Positions 1 through 8,745 of a stretch of DNA of 31,450 nucleotides are shown here, one piece after another. This DNA comes from Oceanospirillaceae bacterium UBA2001 (GTDB lineage Bacteria; Pseudomonadota; Gammaproteobacteria; Pseudomonadales; Balneatricaceae): contig DDCR01000041.1 in NCBI GenBank assembly GCA_002335115.1, positions 2,472 through 33,921 on the forward strand, written 5' to 3'. How positions within the stretch are numbered: position 1 is the stretch's first letter; every line of letters begins with the position of its first letter. Position numbers and translations under genes: made by a program. Under the pieces are notes generated by a model, which saw only the letters and a program-made list of their open reading frames with translations, did no database searches and was not told where the DNA came from.

Positions 1-591
1 CGGTTAACATATGCCTTTAATTTGGCCTCGATATTTTTAGTACTGCGCTGGTTATCTTTTTACTCAACAAGCGGATTAGTTAACCTCTGTGCAATGACTA
101 GAAATTGTCTCTGGTGTGGATACACCCGCGGGATTATTGCTAAACGTAATCACAATAAGTAGCTAGACTAAGACAAGTTCTTCATTTTTATGGCCCAAGG
201 CATATCACGATTTGAAACTGAGCCGGCAGTGAGCATTGGTTTCTAAGGTTTTTGCCCCTTCCATCCCAAGAAAGTACGGGTTTAGATTAATCAATAAGTA
301 GCCTAAAGACTCGCATTTATCACCAAGACAATAACGCCAATATTTTTTGGATAAGCCGCTCTAATTAATGGTGAATGTAAATAAAAATTCCTGTCAGGAG
401 TGAAATAAGGTTTAATTAAAAGCCCGCTGGCACATTGATGTTGGTTGCCGAGCGAGGATAGGTGGCACTGGCCGACAAGCCACGCTCACAAAGTCACTAG
501 ATTAGCTTAGTTCAACCCTATACTAGATGATGCCCTTAGCGGGTTTGAGTATGCATAGCTGTGTGCACGTAAATAACAATGGAAAAGTCAA
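1..591. other. Long non-coding or decayed left edge
   Basis: No convincing complete gene is visible in these 591 bases; stop codons are frequent in all frames after about position 165. At the very left, one forward frame is open from base 1 to a TAG at 160-162. Another forward frame reads a hydrophobic tail ending LLNKRIS before a TAA at 81-83. Either could be the end of a gene lying mostly outside the window, or chance. A short perfect palindrome (TCCTG T CAGGA) lies at 389-399. A TATACT hexamer at 519-524 could be a -10 element for the downstream ligase, but no good -35 is paired with it. Confidence 0.5.
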
Positions 592-1956
592 ATGGCTACA
601 AAATTAAGTTTTGATTTATTGAAAAAACAGATAAACAATGGGGAAGTTGATACCGTGCTCGTATGCTTGGTGGATATGCAGGGTCGACTCATGGGCAAAC
701 GCCTTGAAGCCCATTACTTCGCCGATAGCGCCTACCAGGAAACGCACTGCTGCAATTACTTACTTGCCACCGACTTAGAAATGGCGACACCTGAAGGCTA
801 CGCTTCTACGGGCTGGGATGCAGGGTATGGCGACTACGTAATGAAACCTGACCTTGAAACCTTACGCCCAGTGCCGTGGCTGGAAGGTACTGTGATGGTC
901 CTTTGTGATGTATTGGATCACGATACCCATTTACCTGTGCCACATTCACCCAGGGCTATTTTGAAAGCCCAAATTGAGCGCCTCGCAGCCCTAGGTTACG
1001 ATGCCATTATGGCCACAGAGCTTGAGTTTTTTGTATTTGAAAAGAGCTTTGATGAAATCACCAAAGGCGGCTTTTGCGACCTAACGCCTATAAGCAGTTA
1101 CAACGAAGACTACCATATCTTTCAAACCACCAAAGAAGAGCATGTAATGCGGCCCATCCGCAATCATCTTTATGCTGCAGGCATTCCCGTTGAGGGCACC
1201 AAGGGTGAAGCAGAGGCAGGTCAGGAAGAGTTGAATATCAAATATGATGCCCCGCTCAACTGTGCCGATCATCACTCTATTGCCAAGCATGCCGTTAAAG
1301 AAATCTCATGGCAACAAGGCCATGCGGTTACTTTTTTACCTAAGTGGCACAAGGACCGTGTGGGCTCTTCTAGCCATATCCATCAATCCCTTTGGAAAGA
1401 TGGCAAGTCGGCCTTTTATGATAAACATGCAGCCCATGGCATGTCGCAAGTGTTATGCCAATACATGGCTGGCCTTATCAAGTATGCACCAGATGTTACT
1501 TACCTTCTTGCACCTTATGTAAACAGTTACAAGCGCTTCCAAAAGGGCACCTTTGCGCCCACAGGAACCGTATGGTCTATCGATAATCGAACTGCTGGCT
1601 TTAGGCTGTGTGGCGAGGGCAGCACGGCCATCCGCGTGGAGTGCCGCATTGGTGGCTCAGACCTAAATCCCTATTTGGCCATGGCCGCGCAGTTAGCTGC
1701 TGGCCTTGCGGGTATTGAAGAGCAGTTGGAACTGCCGGCACCCTTGCAGGGTGATGCCTATGCCGCAACCAACGCCGAGCAACTACCAAGCAACCTGCGT
1801 GATGCAATGTTAATATTTAATAAATCGAGCATGATGCGCAGCGCCCTTGGCGACGCGGTGGTTGACCATTACTATCGCTGCGCGCAGTGGGAGCAAGAAG
1901 AATTCGATAAGGTAGTCACAGATTATGAAATTGCCCGAGGCTTTGAAAGGGCCTGA
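592..1956 (+). CDS. Glutamine synthetase family ligase (GlnT/PuuA-like)
   Basis: This is a 454-residue ATP-dependent carboxylate-amine ligase of the glutamine synthetase fold, with an N-terminal beta-grasp (about 1-110) and a C-terminal catalytic domain. Visible metal and substrate residues are E143 and E145 in ATELEFF, the GEAEAGQEE segment at 205-213, H262 and H264 in GSSSHIHQ, and N332-R333. The RVECR motif at 348-352 is followed by GGSDLNPY. The DGSS ammonium-site motif of housekeeping GlnA is replaced by GWDAGYGDY (74-82), and the adenylylation-loop tyrosine region is not recognisable. The acceptor may therefore be an amine, as in gamma-glutamylputrescine or gamma-glutamylmethylamide synthesis, rather than ammonia; this is inference. 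No puu or methylamine genes adjoin it. The ribosome binding site (GGAAAAG) is weak, and the gene appears to be transcribed alone. Confidence 0.88.
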   Translation: MATKLSFDLLKKQINNGEVDTVLVCLVDMQGRLMGKRLEAHYFADSAYQETHCCNYLLATDLEMATPEGYASTGWDAGYGDYVMKPDLETLRPVPWLEGTVMVLCDVLDHDTHLPVPHSPRAILKAQIERLAALGYDAIMATELEFFVFEKSFDEITKGGFCDLTPISSYNEDYHIFQTTKEEHVMRPIRNHLYAAGIPVEGTKGEAEAGQEELNIKYDAPLNCADHHSIAKHAVKEISWQQGHAVTFLPKWHKDRVGSSSHIHQSLWKDGKSAFYDKHAAHGMSQVLCQYMAGLIKYAPDVTYLLAPYVNSYKRFQKGTFAPTGTVWSIDNRTAGFRLCGEGSTAIRVECRIGGSDLNPYLAMAAQLAAGLAGIEEQLELPAPLQGDAYAATNAEQLPSNLRDAMLIFNKSSMMRSALGDAVVDHYYRCAQWEQEEFDKVVTDYEIARGFERA

Positions 1957-2062
1957 TGTGTTATTTGTCCAAAAGGAAGTTGATTTAGCAAGGGGATAGA
2001 TGGAACCAGACTAAAAAAGTTACTTATGTGGACAAAGTTATAGTCTAAACCTTTGATTTAAA

Positions 2063-2139
2063 TGGCGCGCCAGGAGGGAGTCGAACCCCCGACCAACAGG
2101 ATCGGAACCTGCTACTCTATCCAGCTGAGCTACTGGCGC
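2063..2139 (-). tRNA. tRNA-Arg (anticodon CCG)
   Basis: The minus strand folds into a complete 77-nt cloverleaf. The acceptor stem GCGCCAG pairs with CTGGCGC, followed by discriminator G and an encoded CCA. The D-arm contains AGCTCAGCTGGATAGAGT, the anticodon stem is GCAGG/CCTGT around loop TTCCGAT, and the T-arm carries GGTTCGACTCC. Loop position 33 is T and the anticodon is CCG, which reads the rare arginine codon CGG. It has its own promoter at 2186-2214. Confidence 0.96.
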
Positions 2140-2185
2140 ATCTGCACCGCCCTGAGGAACGTTTGGGCTAGTGCGAAGAAGCCGT

Positions 2186-2214
2186 ATGATACGTGTGTTG
2201 TTGTTGAGGTTCAA
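2186..2214 (-). promoter_or_regulatory. Sigma-70 promoter of tRNA-Arg
   Basis: On the minus strand a -35 TTGAAC (2209-2214) and a -10 TATCAT (2186-2191) are separated by exactly 17 bp. Transcription would begin near 2179, giving a leader of about 40 nt before the mature tRNA, with a GC-rich start region typical of stringently controlled stable-RNA promoters. Confidence 0.72.
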
Positions 2215-2300
2215 GGCCTCAAACAGAGCAATTTTTAGCACTATGGATAAGCTGTTCCAACTATTTGCCCATTGGATGCTAAGGAATACTCTTTGGGTCT

Positions 2301-2329
2301 TTCCCGTTGGGCGCTAAAGCCGCTATAAT
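2301..2329 (+). promoter_or_regulatory. Probable promoter of the cytochrome c5 gene
   Basis: A perfect -10 hexamer TATAAT lies at 2324-2329, with a weak -35 (TTCCCG, 2301-2306) 17 bp upstream. The start would be near 2336, about 73 nt ahead of the cytochrome start codon. The call rests mainly on the -10 match. Confidence 0.45.
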
Positions 2330-2408
2330 ACGTTTCAAATTTTTGTAAGGCGACCGGCTACGGCGGCTAGTTTGCTTTCTTTTCAATCTTTATCATGAGG
2401 CACTTTAC

Positions 2409-2846
2409 ATGATCACATTTAAGCCTGTAGCCCTGTTCGGCCTTTTGGCTGGTATTATTATGAGCCTTGGTTCGCTCACAGTGGTAGCCAACCACGACAG
2501 TGGTGGTAGTATTGCGAAGCGCATTAGCGCTGTAGGTAGAATTTGCGTAGAAGGTCAAAGCTGTAAAGCACCGGTTGCAGAAGTGATAGAAGTTGCCGCT
2601 GGTCCCCGCACAGGCGAGTCTGTTTATGCCAGCGGTTGCGCAGCTTGTCATGATAGTGGTGCTGCTGGCGCCCCCATGCTGGGTGACGTTGCGGCTTGGA
2701 GCCCACGCCTTGACAAGGGTGTTGATAAATTATTCTCTAACGCTTGGTTTGGCTACAACTCCATGCCAGCCAAAGGCATGTGTAAGCGCTGTTCTGAAGA
2801 CGAAATTAGAGATGCTGTAATCCATTTGGTTGATAATTCCAAGTAG
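2409..2846 (+). CDS. Cytochrome c5 family protein
   Basis: This 145-residue periplasmic mono-heme cytochrome carries electrons in the respiratory chain. It begins with a hydrophobic export segment (residues 5-27) that may be cleaved or serve as a membrane anchor. Next is the cytochrome-c5-type linker VGRICVEGQSC, with cysteines 46 and 52. The heme attachment site is CAACH at 77-81, and Met119 in NSMP is the likely sixth heme ligand. Cys125 and Cys128 (GMCKRC) match the disulfide pair near the c5 C-terminus. The length is usual for the family. The gene is followed at once by an intrinsic terminator and is probably monocistronic. The exact physiological partner cannot be told from sequence. Confidence 0.9.
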   Translation: MITFKPVALFGLLAGIIMSLGSLTVVANHDSGGSIAKRISAVGRICVEGQSCKAPVAEVIEVAAGPRTGESVYASGCAACHDSGAAGAPMLGDVAAWSPRLDKGVDKLFSNAWFGYNSMPAKGMCKRCSEDEIRDAVIHLVDNSK

Positions 2847-2854
2847 CTTTTGGC

Positions 2855-2886
2855 CAAAAAAAGCCCGGCTATTGTCGGGTTTTTTT
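2855..2886 (+). terminator. Intrinsic terminator after cytochrome c5
   Basis: An A-run and GCCCG (2863-2867) pair with CGGGT (2876-2880) and the following T-run ending at 2886. It starts about 9 bases after the cytochrome stop codon. It also shows that the next gene should start downstream of this hairpin rather than at an ATG at 2830. Confidence 0.8.
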
Positions 2887-2925
2887 GTGCACTACAATCA
2901 AGGAGCACATCTTATTTCTGAATAT

Positions 2926-3771
2926 ATGAAAGGCATTTGTCTCACCACATTAGGCGTTCTTATACTTAGCTTTGATGGCCTATTGATTCGTTTAATTTCT
3001 GTTGAGGCTTTTGATCTGCTGTTTTGGCGTGGATTATTAATGAGCTTAATGGTGTTAGCCATCCTGCTGCTTCGCAAACCTAATGCCAGCCTGTTACCAA
3101 GAGATGCTGCCGCTCTTAGATCATCTTTTTTTCTCTGTATATCAACCATTACCTTTGTGGTGGCTATTAGCTTAAGTAGCGTTGCTAATGTGTTAGTTAT
3201 TATTAGCTCTCAGCCACTATTTGCTGCCGTTTTAGGCTGGTTGATTTTACGAGAAATGCCTGCTCCAGTAACTTGGGTAGCGATCGTTATCTGCATTTTT
3301 GGAATTGGATGGGTGTTAGCTGGTTCCTGGTCTACACCAAGTCTAGTGGGTGATTTAATGGCCCTAGTGTGCTGCATATCCTTGGCTGCAAAATTTGTTA
3401 ACGACCGGGCGGTGAGTCATAGAGACATGACCCCTTCATTAATACTTGCAGGCCTTGCTGTAGCCTTAATAAGTTGGGTTATGGGCGATCCTATGGCCTT
3501 TTCTGGCTCTCAATGGGGCTACATGATCACCCTTTGCCTGTTTGTGAATCCCATCGCTTTTTTCTTGATTACCCTTGGACCCATGCGCATTCCCGCAGCC
3601 GAAGTGGGCATGTTAATGCTCTTAGAAACCGCTGTGGGCCCATTGTGGGTTTGGTTGGTACTGACTGAAGAACCTGGCTCTGCAGCCCTACAAGGCGGCA
3701 GCCTGGTGATTGCTACCTTGTTGTTACACAGCCTATATCAATGGCAACAAAGGCGTTTAGCGTCTGCTTAA
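2926..3771 (+). CDS. EamA/DMT superfamily membrane transporter
   Basis: This is a 281-residue inner-membrane protein with about ten hydrophobic helices arranged as two EamA repeats, the layout of drug/metabolite exporters. The substrate is unknown. I chose the ATG at 2926 because an in-frame ATG at 2830 would place the cytochrome terminator inside the coding region. AAGGAG at 2900-2905 is 20 bases from this ATG, which is long. An ATT codon at 2914 is better spaced and cannot be excluded as a non-standard start. The C-terminus QWQQRRLASA is a cytoplasmic basic tail. Its TAA stop overlaps the stop codon of rep on the other strand by four bases. Confidence 0.85.
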   Translation: MKGICLTTLGVLILSFDGLLIRLISVEAFDLLFWRGLLMSLMVLAILLLRKPNASLLPRDAAALRSSFFLCISTITFVVAISLSSVANVLVIISSQPLFAAVLGWLILREMPAPVTWVAIVICIFGIGWVLAGSWSTPSLVGDLMALVCCISLAAKFVNDRAVSHRDMTPSLILAGLAVALISWVMGDPMAFSGSQWGYMITLCLFVNPIAFFLITLGPMRIPAAEVGMLMLLETAVGPLWVWLVLTEEPGSAALQGGSLVIATLLLHSLYQWQQRRLASA

Positions 3772-5786
3772 AGGTCTGCAAACATGCCTTTAAGCCCCGC
3801 CAATGTGGCTTGGCCCTGGGCGACATTTTTTGTGGGGTCATCATCCCCTCGGCCTTGCCATTCCAAATCCGCCTCAGGCAGTTCATCTAAGAAGCGACTC
3901 GGTGAACACTCTACGAGTTCACCATATTGCTTACGCTTGCGCGCTAAGGTAATGGCTAAGGTGCGTTTAGCACGAGTAATACCGACATAGGCTAAGCGAC
4001 GTTCTTCTTCCACATTACCCTCATCGACTGCATTTCTGTGGGGTAATAGCTCCTCTTCCATACCCATTAAAAAAACATGGGGAAACTCTAAGCCTTTGGC
4101 AGAGTGTAAAGTCATCATCTGCACTCGGTCAGTTTCATCTTCTTCCTCTTGGCGCTCTAACAGATCCATTAAAACAAGGCGTGCTACGGCATCACCCATG
4201 TCCGCATTATCATTTTTTGTCACCGCTTTTTCTAGGGAACTTTGTAAAGATGAAATTAATGTCTCCACATTGGCCATGCGTTTTTCTGCCATAGGAGGGC
4301 CACTACTGGTTTGTAAGAGCCAGTCTTGATATTCCATATCACTCACCATTTGGCGCACACTGGCAATGGGGTCTTCTTGCTGAGATTTTTGCGACAGATG
4401 CTCAATCCAATGGCCAAATTCTTTAACCCGAGCCAAGGCCGCACCGCTGATGAACTGCTCGAGGCCAATTTCTTGGCAGGCGCGAATAAGGCTTTCACCT
4501 CGGTAATTGGCATAGTTAACTAGCTTTTCTAGGGTGGCAGCACCAATTTCGCGCCTTGGGGTATTAACAATTCGCAAGAAGGCGTTGTCGTCGGCCGGAT
4601 TTAATAATATTTTAAGGTACGCCATAATGTCCTTTACTTCAGTGCGAGCAAAGAAGGATTGGCCGCCACTCACTTTGTAAGGTACTTTATAAGACTGTAA
4701 CTTTAACTCCATCAACCGCGCTTGGTGGTTACTCCGGTAAAGGATGGCGAAGTCTCTGAATTCCGCTTCATTTTGTAATTGAAATTGCAAAATTTCAGTT
4801 GCAATACGCTCAGCTTCAGCATCTTCATTTCGACAACTGATCACTCGAACAGGGTCACCGAAGGCCTTATCACTCCATAAAGCCTTGCTAAATTCATGGG
4901 GATTATTAGCAATAAGCTGGTTGGCTACTTTTAAGATACGACCAGTGGAGCGGTAATTTTGCTCTAACTTAACCACTTTTAGGGAGGGAAAGTCGGCCTG
5001 CAACTCAGCTAAGTTTTCTGGCCGTGCACCACGCCACGCGTAAATGGATTGGTCGTCATCACCCACCACAGTAAAATTGCTGCGCTGGCCTACCAATTGC
5101 TTAACTAACAAATACTGTGAACTATTAGTATCTTGGTATTCGTCCACCAGCAAGTAACGCACTTTGTTTTGCCACTTTTCTAAAATATCTGTTCGGTGTT
5201 TAAACAGTTCTACTGGCTGCAGGATTAAATCATCAAAATCTACACCGTTGTAAAGCTTTAGGGTTTTTTGATACGCCTCATAGACTCGCGCTGCAAGCAC
5301 TTGATCAGGGCCATTGGCGCCTGCCATAGCTCTGGATGGGCTAATGAGATCGTTTTTCCAGTTAGAAATGAGGTGTTGAATGGGTTCACATGCATCTTCT
5401 GCCGCTTCAAATTCTTTGTGGGTCAGGTCTTTTAGGAGGGCCAATACATCTTGTGAATCAAAGATGGAAAAGCCTGGCTTATAACCCAAAGCCTCCACTT
5501 CTTTGCGAATAATATTTAGGCCTAGGTTGTGGAAGGTCGACACGGTTAGTCCACGTGCTTCCTTACCCGTCATCAAACTACCGACCCGCTCTTTCATTTC
5601 ACGAGCTGACTTATTGGTAAAGGTAAGGGCGATAATTTGGTGCCCTTTGAGGCCACATTCAGCGGTTAAGTAAGCAATTTTTTGGGTAATTACACTGGTT
5701 TTACCTGAGCCAGCACCCGCTAATACAAGCACTGGACCAGTAATCGCTTCTAAGGCTTCTTGTTGGCGGGGATTAAGGCGGCTCAC
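3768..5786 (-). CDS. rep: ATP-dependent DNA helicase Rep
   Basis: This is a 672-residue superfamily 1A 3'-5' helicase that unwinds DNA at stalled forks and removes proteins ahead of the replisome. Walker A is GAGSGKT near residue 25, Walker B is LLVDEYQDTN, motif III is GDDDQSIYAWRGA, and motif V/VI regions read MTLHSAKGLEFPHV and RLAYVGITRAKR. I chose the GTG at 5786, giving MSRLNPRQQEAL, because family members begin at this point. A TTG at 5813 would add nine non-conserved residues. With this start the length is close to E. coli Rep (673). UvrD and PcrA share the fold, but the N-terminus and length favour Rep. The 3' end overlaps the neighbouring transporter stop on the opposite strand. Confidence 0.93.
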   Translation of the reverse strand: MSRLNPRQQEALEAITGPVLVLAGAGSGKTSVITQKIAYLTAECGLKGHQIIALTFTNKSAREMKERVGSLMTGKEARGLTVSTFHNLGLNIIRKEVEALGYKPGFSIFDSQDVLALLKDLTHKEFEAAEDACEPIQHLISNWKNDLISPSRAMAGANGPDQVLAARVYEAYQKTLKLYNGVDFDDLILQPVELFKHRTDILEKWQNKVRYLLVDEYQDTNSSQYLLVKQLVGQRSNFTVVGDDDQSIYAWRGARPENLAELQADFPSLKVVKLEQNYRSTGRILKVANQLIANNPHEFSKALWSDKAFGDPVRVISCRNEDAEAERIATEILQFQLQNEAEFRDFAILYRSNHQARLMELKLQSYKVPYKVSGGQSFFARTEVKDIMAYLKILLNPADDNAFLRIVNTPRREIGAATLEKLVNYANYRGESLIRACQEIGLEQFISGAALARVKEFGHWIEHLSQKSQQEDPIASVRQMVSDMEYQDWLLQTSSGPPMAEKRMANVETLISSLQSSLEKAVTKNDNADMGDAVARLVLMDLLERQEEEDETDRVQMMTLHSAKGLEFPHVFLMGMEEELLPHRNAVDEGNVEEERRLAYVGITRAKRTLAITLARKRKQYGELVECSPSRFLDELPEADLEWQGRGDDDPTKNVAQGQATLAGLKGMFADL

Positions 5787-5912
5787 AGAATAGTAACTCG
5801 GGGTAAATGGCAAAAAATCAGCTGCGCATTATAGGCGATTTTTGCTTTTTATGCGCCTTAATTGATGGCCAAATGAGGTGATAATTGATGCTTATCTTAT
5901 TAGCACTGTGCC

Positions 5913-7430
5913 CTAAGCTTGCTCTACTTCCATGCTCAGGACATCCAATCTGCGATAACTTAGGGCCTCGAGCAAATGGTCTTTATGGATTGTGTGGGTA
6001 TGGTCTAAATCGGCAATAGTGCGCGCCACTCTGAGCACTTTGTGGATGCCTCGGGGAGATAAGTGCAGTCTTGATATGGCGTTTTTTAGCAACTTATCAT
6101 CAACAGACTTAAGTTTTGTACACGCCTCTAATTCGGCCCATGGCAAATCACCATTAAGTAGCCCACTCCTTGCTAGCTGTCTTGCTTGGGCCTGCGCCAC
6201 CCAACGTTTTGCTGTTTGTGTATCTAACCCTTGCTTTGGCATTAATAGTACTTCAGGCGAAGGTCTTTGCACTGCCACTTGCAAGTCAATTCGATCCAGC
6301 AAGGGGCCCGACAGGCGCTGCAGGTAATTGGCCACCTTAGTGGGCGTGCAGCGACAGGCTTTGTGCTCATCTCCATAATAGCCACAAGGGCAGGGATTAG
6401 TTGCTGCAACCAAACGGAATTGGGCTGGTAATATACTCTGATAGGCGGCCCTTGATAGGTGAATGTGGCCACTTTCTAGGGGCTGTCTTAGGCTATCGAG
6501 CACATGCCGAGGGAATTCTGCCAGTTCGTCTAAAAATAAAACACCATGATGCGCCTGACTGATTTCGCCAGCTCTTGGCACTCGCCCTCCACCCACTAAA
6601 GACACGGCAGAAGCGCTGTGATGGGGCGCTCTCCAAGGGGCCTGGCGCCACGTATCGGGATTAAATAGGCCAAGACTCGAATTAATGGCCCCAAGTTCTA
6701 GGGCCTGTTTTTCTGTAAGGGGGGCAAGTAGCGCATGCAACCGCTGCGCAAGCATGGTTTTACCCGTACCCGGAGAACCACACATGAGCAAATTATGATT
6801 GCCGGCAGCTGCAATAACCAAGGCACGCTTAGCCTGTTCCTGGCCCCGTACGTCTGCCAACTCTGCGCACGGATAAGGCGCAATCCCCGTCGCTGAGCAT
6901 GGCGGCTGAGATTGTTTTTCTGGGTCATGTAACCATTGGCTAAGTTGATTTAAATGACTTGGACAAATGACACTACTGGGGTTTGGCATCATGGCTTCTG
7001 CCGCGTTAGCAGGGGCCACGACTATAGTTCGTTGGCTGGCTTGACAGGCCACAGCAGCACTCAAAATGGCAGGGCAACACCTAAGCTCAGAACTGAGAGC
7101 CAATTCAGCCACAAACTCATAGGCCTTTACTTCATCTACGGGCAGTTGCCCACTCGCTGCCAACAATCCAATAGCGATGGCCAAGTCAAAGCGGGCGCCT
7201 TCTTTGGGCAGGTCCGCTGGGGCCAAGTTAATAGTGATGCGTTTCGCAGGAAACTCAAAGCCGGCATTGATAATCGCACTGCGCACTCGGTCTTTGCTTT
7301 CCTTGACCGCAGTTTCAGGCAACCCCACAATAGTGAGTGCAGGTAAACCACTACTTAGGTGGGTTTCCACACTCACTAAAGGGGCTTCAATGCCCACGTA
7401 AGCGCGGCTATATGTGATCGCGTAGGACAT
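5913..7430 (-). CDS. comM: ComM/YifB family Mg-chelatase-like AAA+ helicase
   Basis: This 505-residue hexameric AAA+ protein is known in Vibrio and Acinetobacter to drive branch migration during natural transformation and is widespread in bacteria. The N-terminal Lon-protease-like fold (about 1-165) lacks protease function. The Mg-chelatase AAA+ core carries Walker A GSPGTGKT (218-225) and Walker B VLFLDE (about 297-302), followed by a sensor ATNPCPCG and cysteine-rich CGYYGDEHKACRC. The start is the ATG at 7430 (MSYAITYSRA), preceded by AAGGA six bases upstream. An upstream in-frame start at 7490 would add non-conserved residues. It is divergent from glnK, and the intervening 257 bases hold regulatory sites for both. 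Confidence 0.94.
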   Translation of the reverse strand: MSYAITYSRAYVGIEAPLVSVETHLSSGLPALTIVGLPETAVKESKDRVRSAIINAGFEFPAKRITINLAPADLPKEGARFDLAIAIGLLAASGQLPVDEVKAYEFVAELALSSELRCCPAILSAAVACQASQRTIVVAPANAAEAMMPNPSSVICPSHLNQLSQWLHDPEKQSQPPCSATGIAPYPCAELADVRGQEQAKRALVIAAAGNHNLLMCGSPGTGKTMLAQRLHALLAPLTEKQALELGAINSSLGLFNPDTWRQAPWRAPHHSASAVSLVGGGRVPRAGEISQAHHGVLFLDELAEFPRHVLDSLRQPLESGHIHLSRAAYQSILPAQFRLVAATNPCPCGYYGDEHKACRCTPTKVANYLQRLSGPLLDRIDLQVAVQRPSPEVLLMPKQGLDTQTAKRWVAQAQARQLARSGLLNGDLPWAELEACTKLKSVDDKLLKNAISRLHLSPRGIHKVLRVARTIADLDHTHTIHKDHLLEALSYRRLDVLSMEVEQA

Positions 7431-7505
7431 GGCCTTTCCTTGGCAGTGGGGATTAGACCCTAAGTCTAGCAGGCCTTTTTTAAGCCGCACTCAAGCTGAT
7501 ACCGA

Positions 7506-7526
7506 TACGCCCCATTTCGGTGCGTA
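7506..7526 (+). promoter_or_regulatory. Putative NtrC (NRI) binding site
   Basis: This inverted repeat reads TACGCCCC, five bases, GGTGCGTA. Its core GCCCC-N5-GGTGC (7509-7523) matches nine of ten positions of the NtrC consensus GCACC-N5-GGTGC. It is centred about 125 bp upstream of the predicted sigma-54 start, a usual enhancer distance. A second dyad lies just downstream (7524-7546, arms GTAGCGC/GCGCTAC, 9-nt spacer) and could belong to either divergent gene. Confidence 0.62.
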
Positions 7527-7614
7527 GCGCATAGCCATCGCGCTACTTTAGGGCTTAGCAAACGCTATTATCACCAATTTAGTGGATATTTGGGATTTTT
7601 TAGGCCAATAAAGT

Positions 7615-7630
7615 TGGCACAATCCCTGCA
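7615..7630 (+). promoter_or_regulatory. Sigma-54 promoter of glnK
   Basis: TGGCAC (7615-7620), five bases, CTGCA (7626-7630): the invariant GG (-24) and GC (-12) are separated by exactly ten bases, as RpoN requires. Transcription would start near 7641, about 47 nt before the glnK ATG. Paired with the upstream NtrC-like repeat, it predicts induction under nitrogen limitation. Confidence 0.85.
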
Positions 7631-7675
7631 ACCCCCTATGCTAGGCAATATGTCATTTATTAACTTTTAGTGTAA

Positions 7676-8026
<351 letters not shown>

Positions 8027-8055
8027 AAGCCTTCTATTTAGGAGTTTTGAGTTAA

Positions 8056-8105
8056 TAAACCCGCATTTTGGCTGCCATTTGAAACTAAAAAGAGCCTAGG
8101 GTTTA
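8056..8105 (+). other. Inverted repeat behind glnK
   Basis: TAAACCC (8056-8062) pairs with GGGTTTA (8099-8105), and inside it GGCT (8070-8073) can pair with AGCC (8093-8096). No T-run follows, so it is not a classical terminator. It may protect or end the glnK transcript. Confidence 0.4.
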
Positions 8106-8238
8106 TCGAAAGCCAATTTTCTTGTATATTGTGTGGATAAACATTAGAAGAATCAACGGGTTCTTTTAAAATTAGCTTCTATTAGGCTGCAGATCTGCTT
8201 TCGACTAGACGCAATATCATTAAAAGTTGGCATTGAAC

Positions 8239-8745
8239 ATGAAATACGCCGGTTTCCGTGGGCAATTTATCTTTGGCTTTGTCGCCTGTGCGGTGATTTT
8301 AGGAATCGGTTTATACATGGAGTTTGTGATGGGTCTAGACCCATGCATGCTTTGTATGGGTCAGCGTTTTGTTTATCTAGGTATGGCCTTCGTATTCATG
8401 CTCGCCGCTTTACACAATCCCTATTTTGGCGGCCATAGGCGCTATGGTTTTTTACTCTTCCTACTCAGTTTATTAGGTTTGGGGGCTGCTGGAAGGCAAC
8501 TGTACCTACAAAGCTTACCCGCAGACTTAGTGCCTGCTTGTGGCCCCAGCTTTAGTTATATGGTAGATGCCTTTCCTTTGGTTGAGGTGATTATCACCAT
8601 GTTTAAAGGCTCAGGTTCATGTGCAGAAATACAGTGGACTTTCTTAAGCCTAAGCATTGCTGGTTGGAGCTTTGTACTGTTTAGTTTTTTAGCTCTTTAC
8701 TGCCTTCGCTTGTCATTGGTGCGCACCAAAATGATTTTGGTTTAA
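8239..8745 (+). CDS. dsbB: Disulfide bond formation protein DsbB
   Basis: This 168-residue inner-membrane protein reoxidises periplasmic DsbA and passes electrons to ubiquinone. It has four hydrophobic segments (about 9-30, 42-60, 68-86, 135-157). The first periplasmic loop holds the redox pair Cys36-x-x-Cys39 (CMLC) after LDP, and the second holds Cys101 (ACGPSF) and Cys128 (GSGSCAE), the DsbB layout. The start is taken at ATG 8239; TTG at 8227 is in frame, and neither has a strong ribosome binding site. The stop overlaps the pgpA stop on the opposite strand by four bases. No dsbA is in the window. Confidence 0.92.
   Translation: MKYAGFRGQFIFGFVACAVILGIGLYMEFVMGLDPCMLCMGQRFVYLGMAFVFMLAALHNPYFGGHRRYGFLLFLLSLLGLGAAGRQLYLQSLPADLVPACGPSFSYMVDAFPLVEVIITMFKGSGSCAEIQWTFLSLSIAGWSFVLFSFLALYCLRLSLVRTKMILV

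Noticed and set aside
1964..2036. Inverted repeat TTTGTCCA/TGGACAAA between the ligase gene and the tRNA
   Set aside because: Arms are 57 bases apart with no T-run; probably chance, although an mRNA end structure is possible.
2063..2139. tRNA-Arg as an integration site for a mobile element
   Set aside because: No integrase and no repeat of the tRNA 3' end is visible on either side.
2830..2925. Upstream in-frame ATG for the first EamA transporter, adding 32 residues
   Set aside because: It would overlap the cytochrome stop and code through the terminator hairpin; the extra residues are not membrane-transporter-like.
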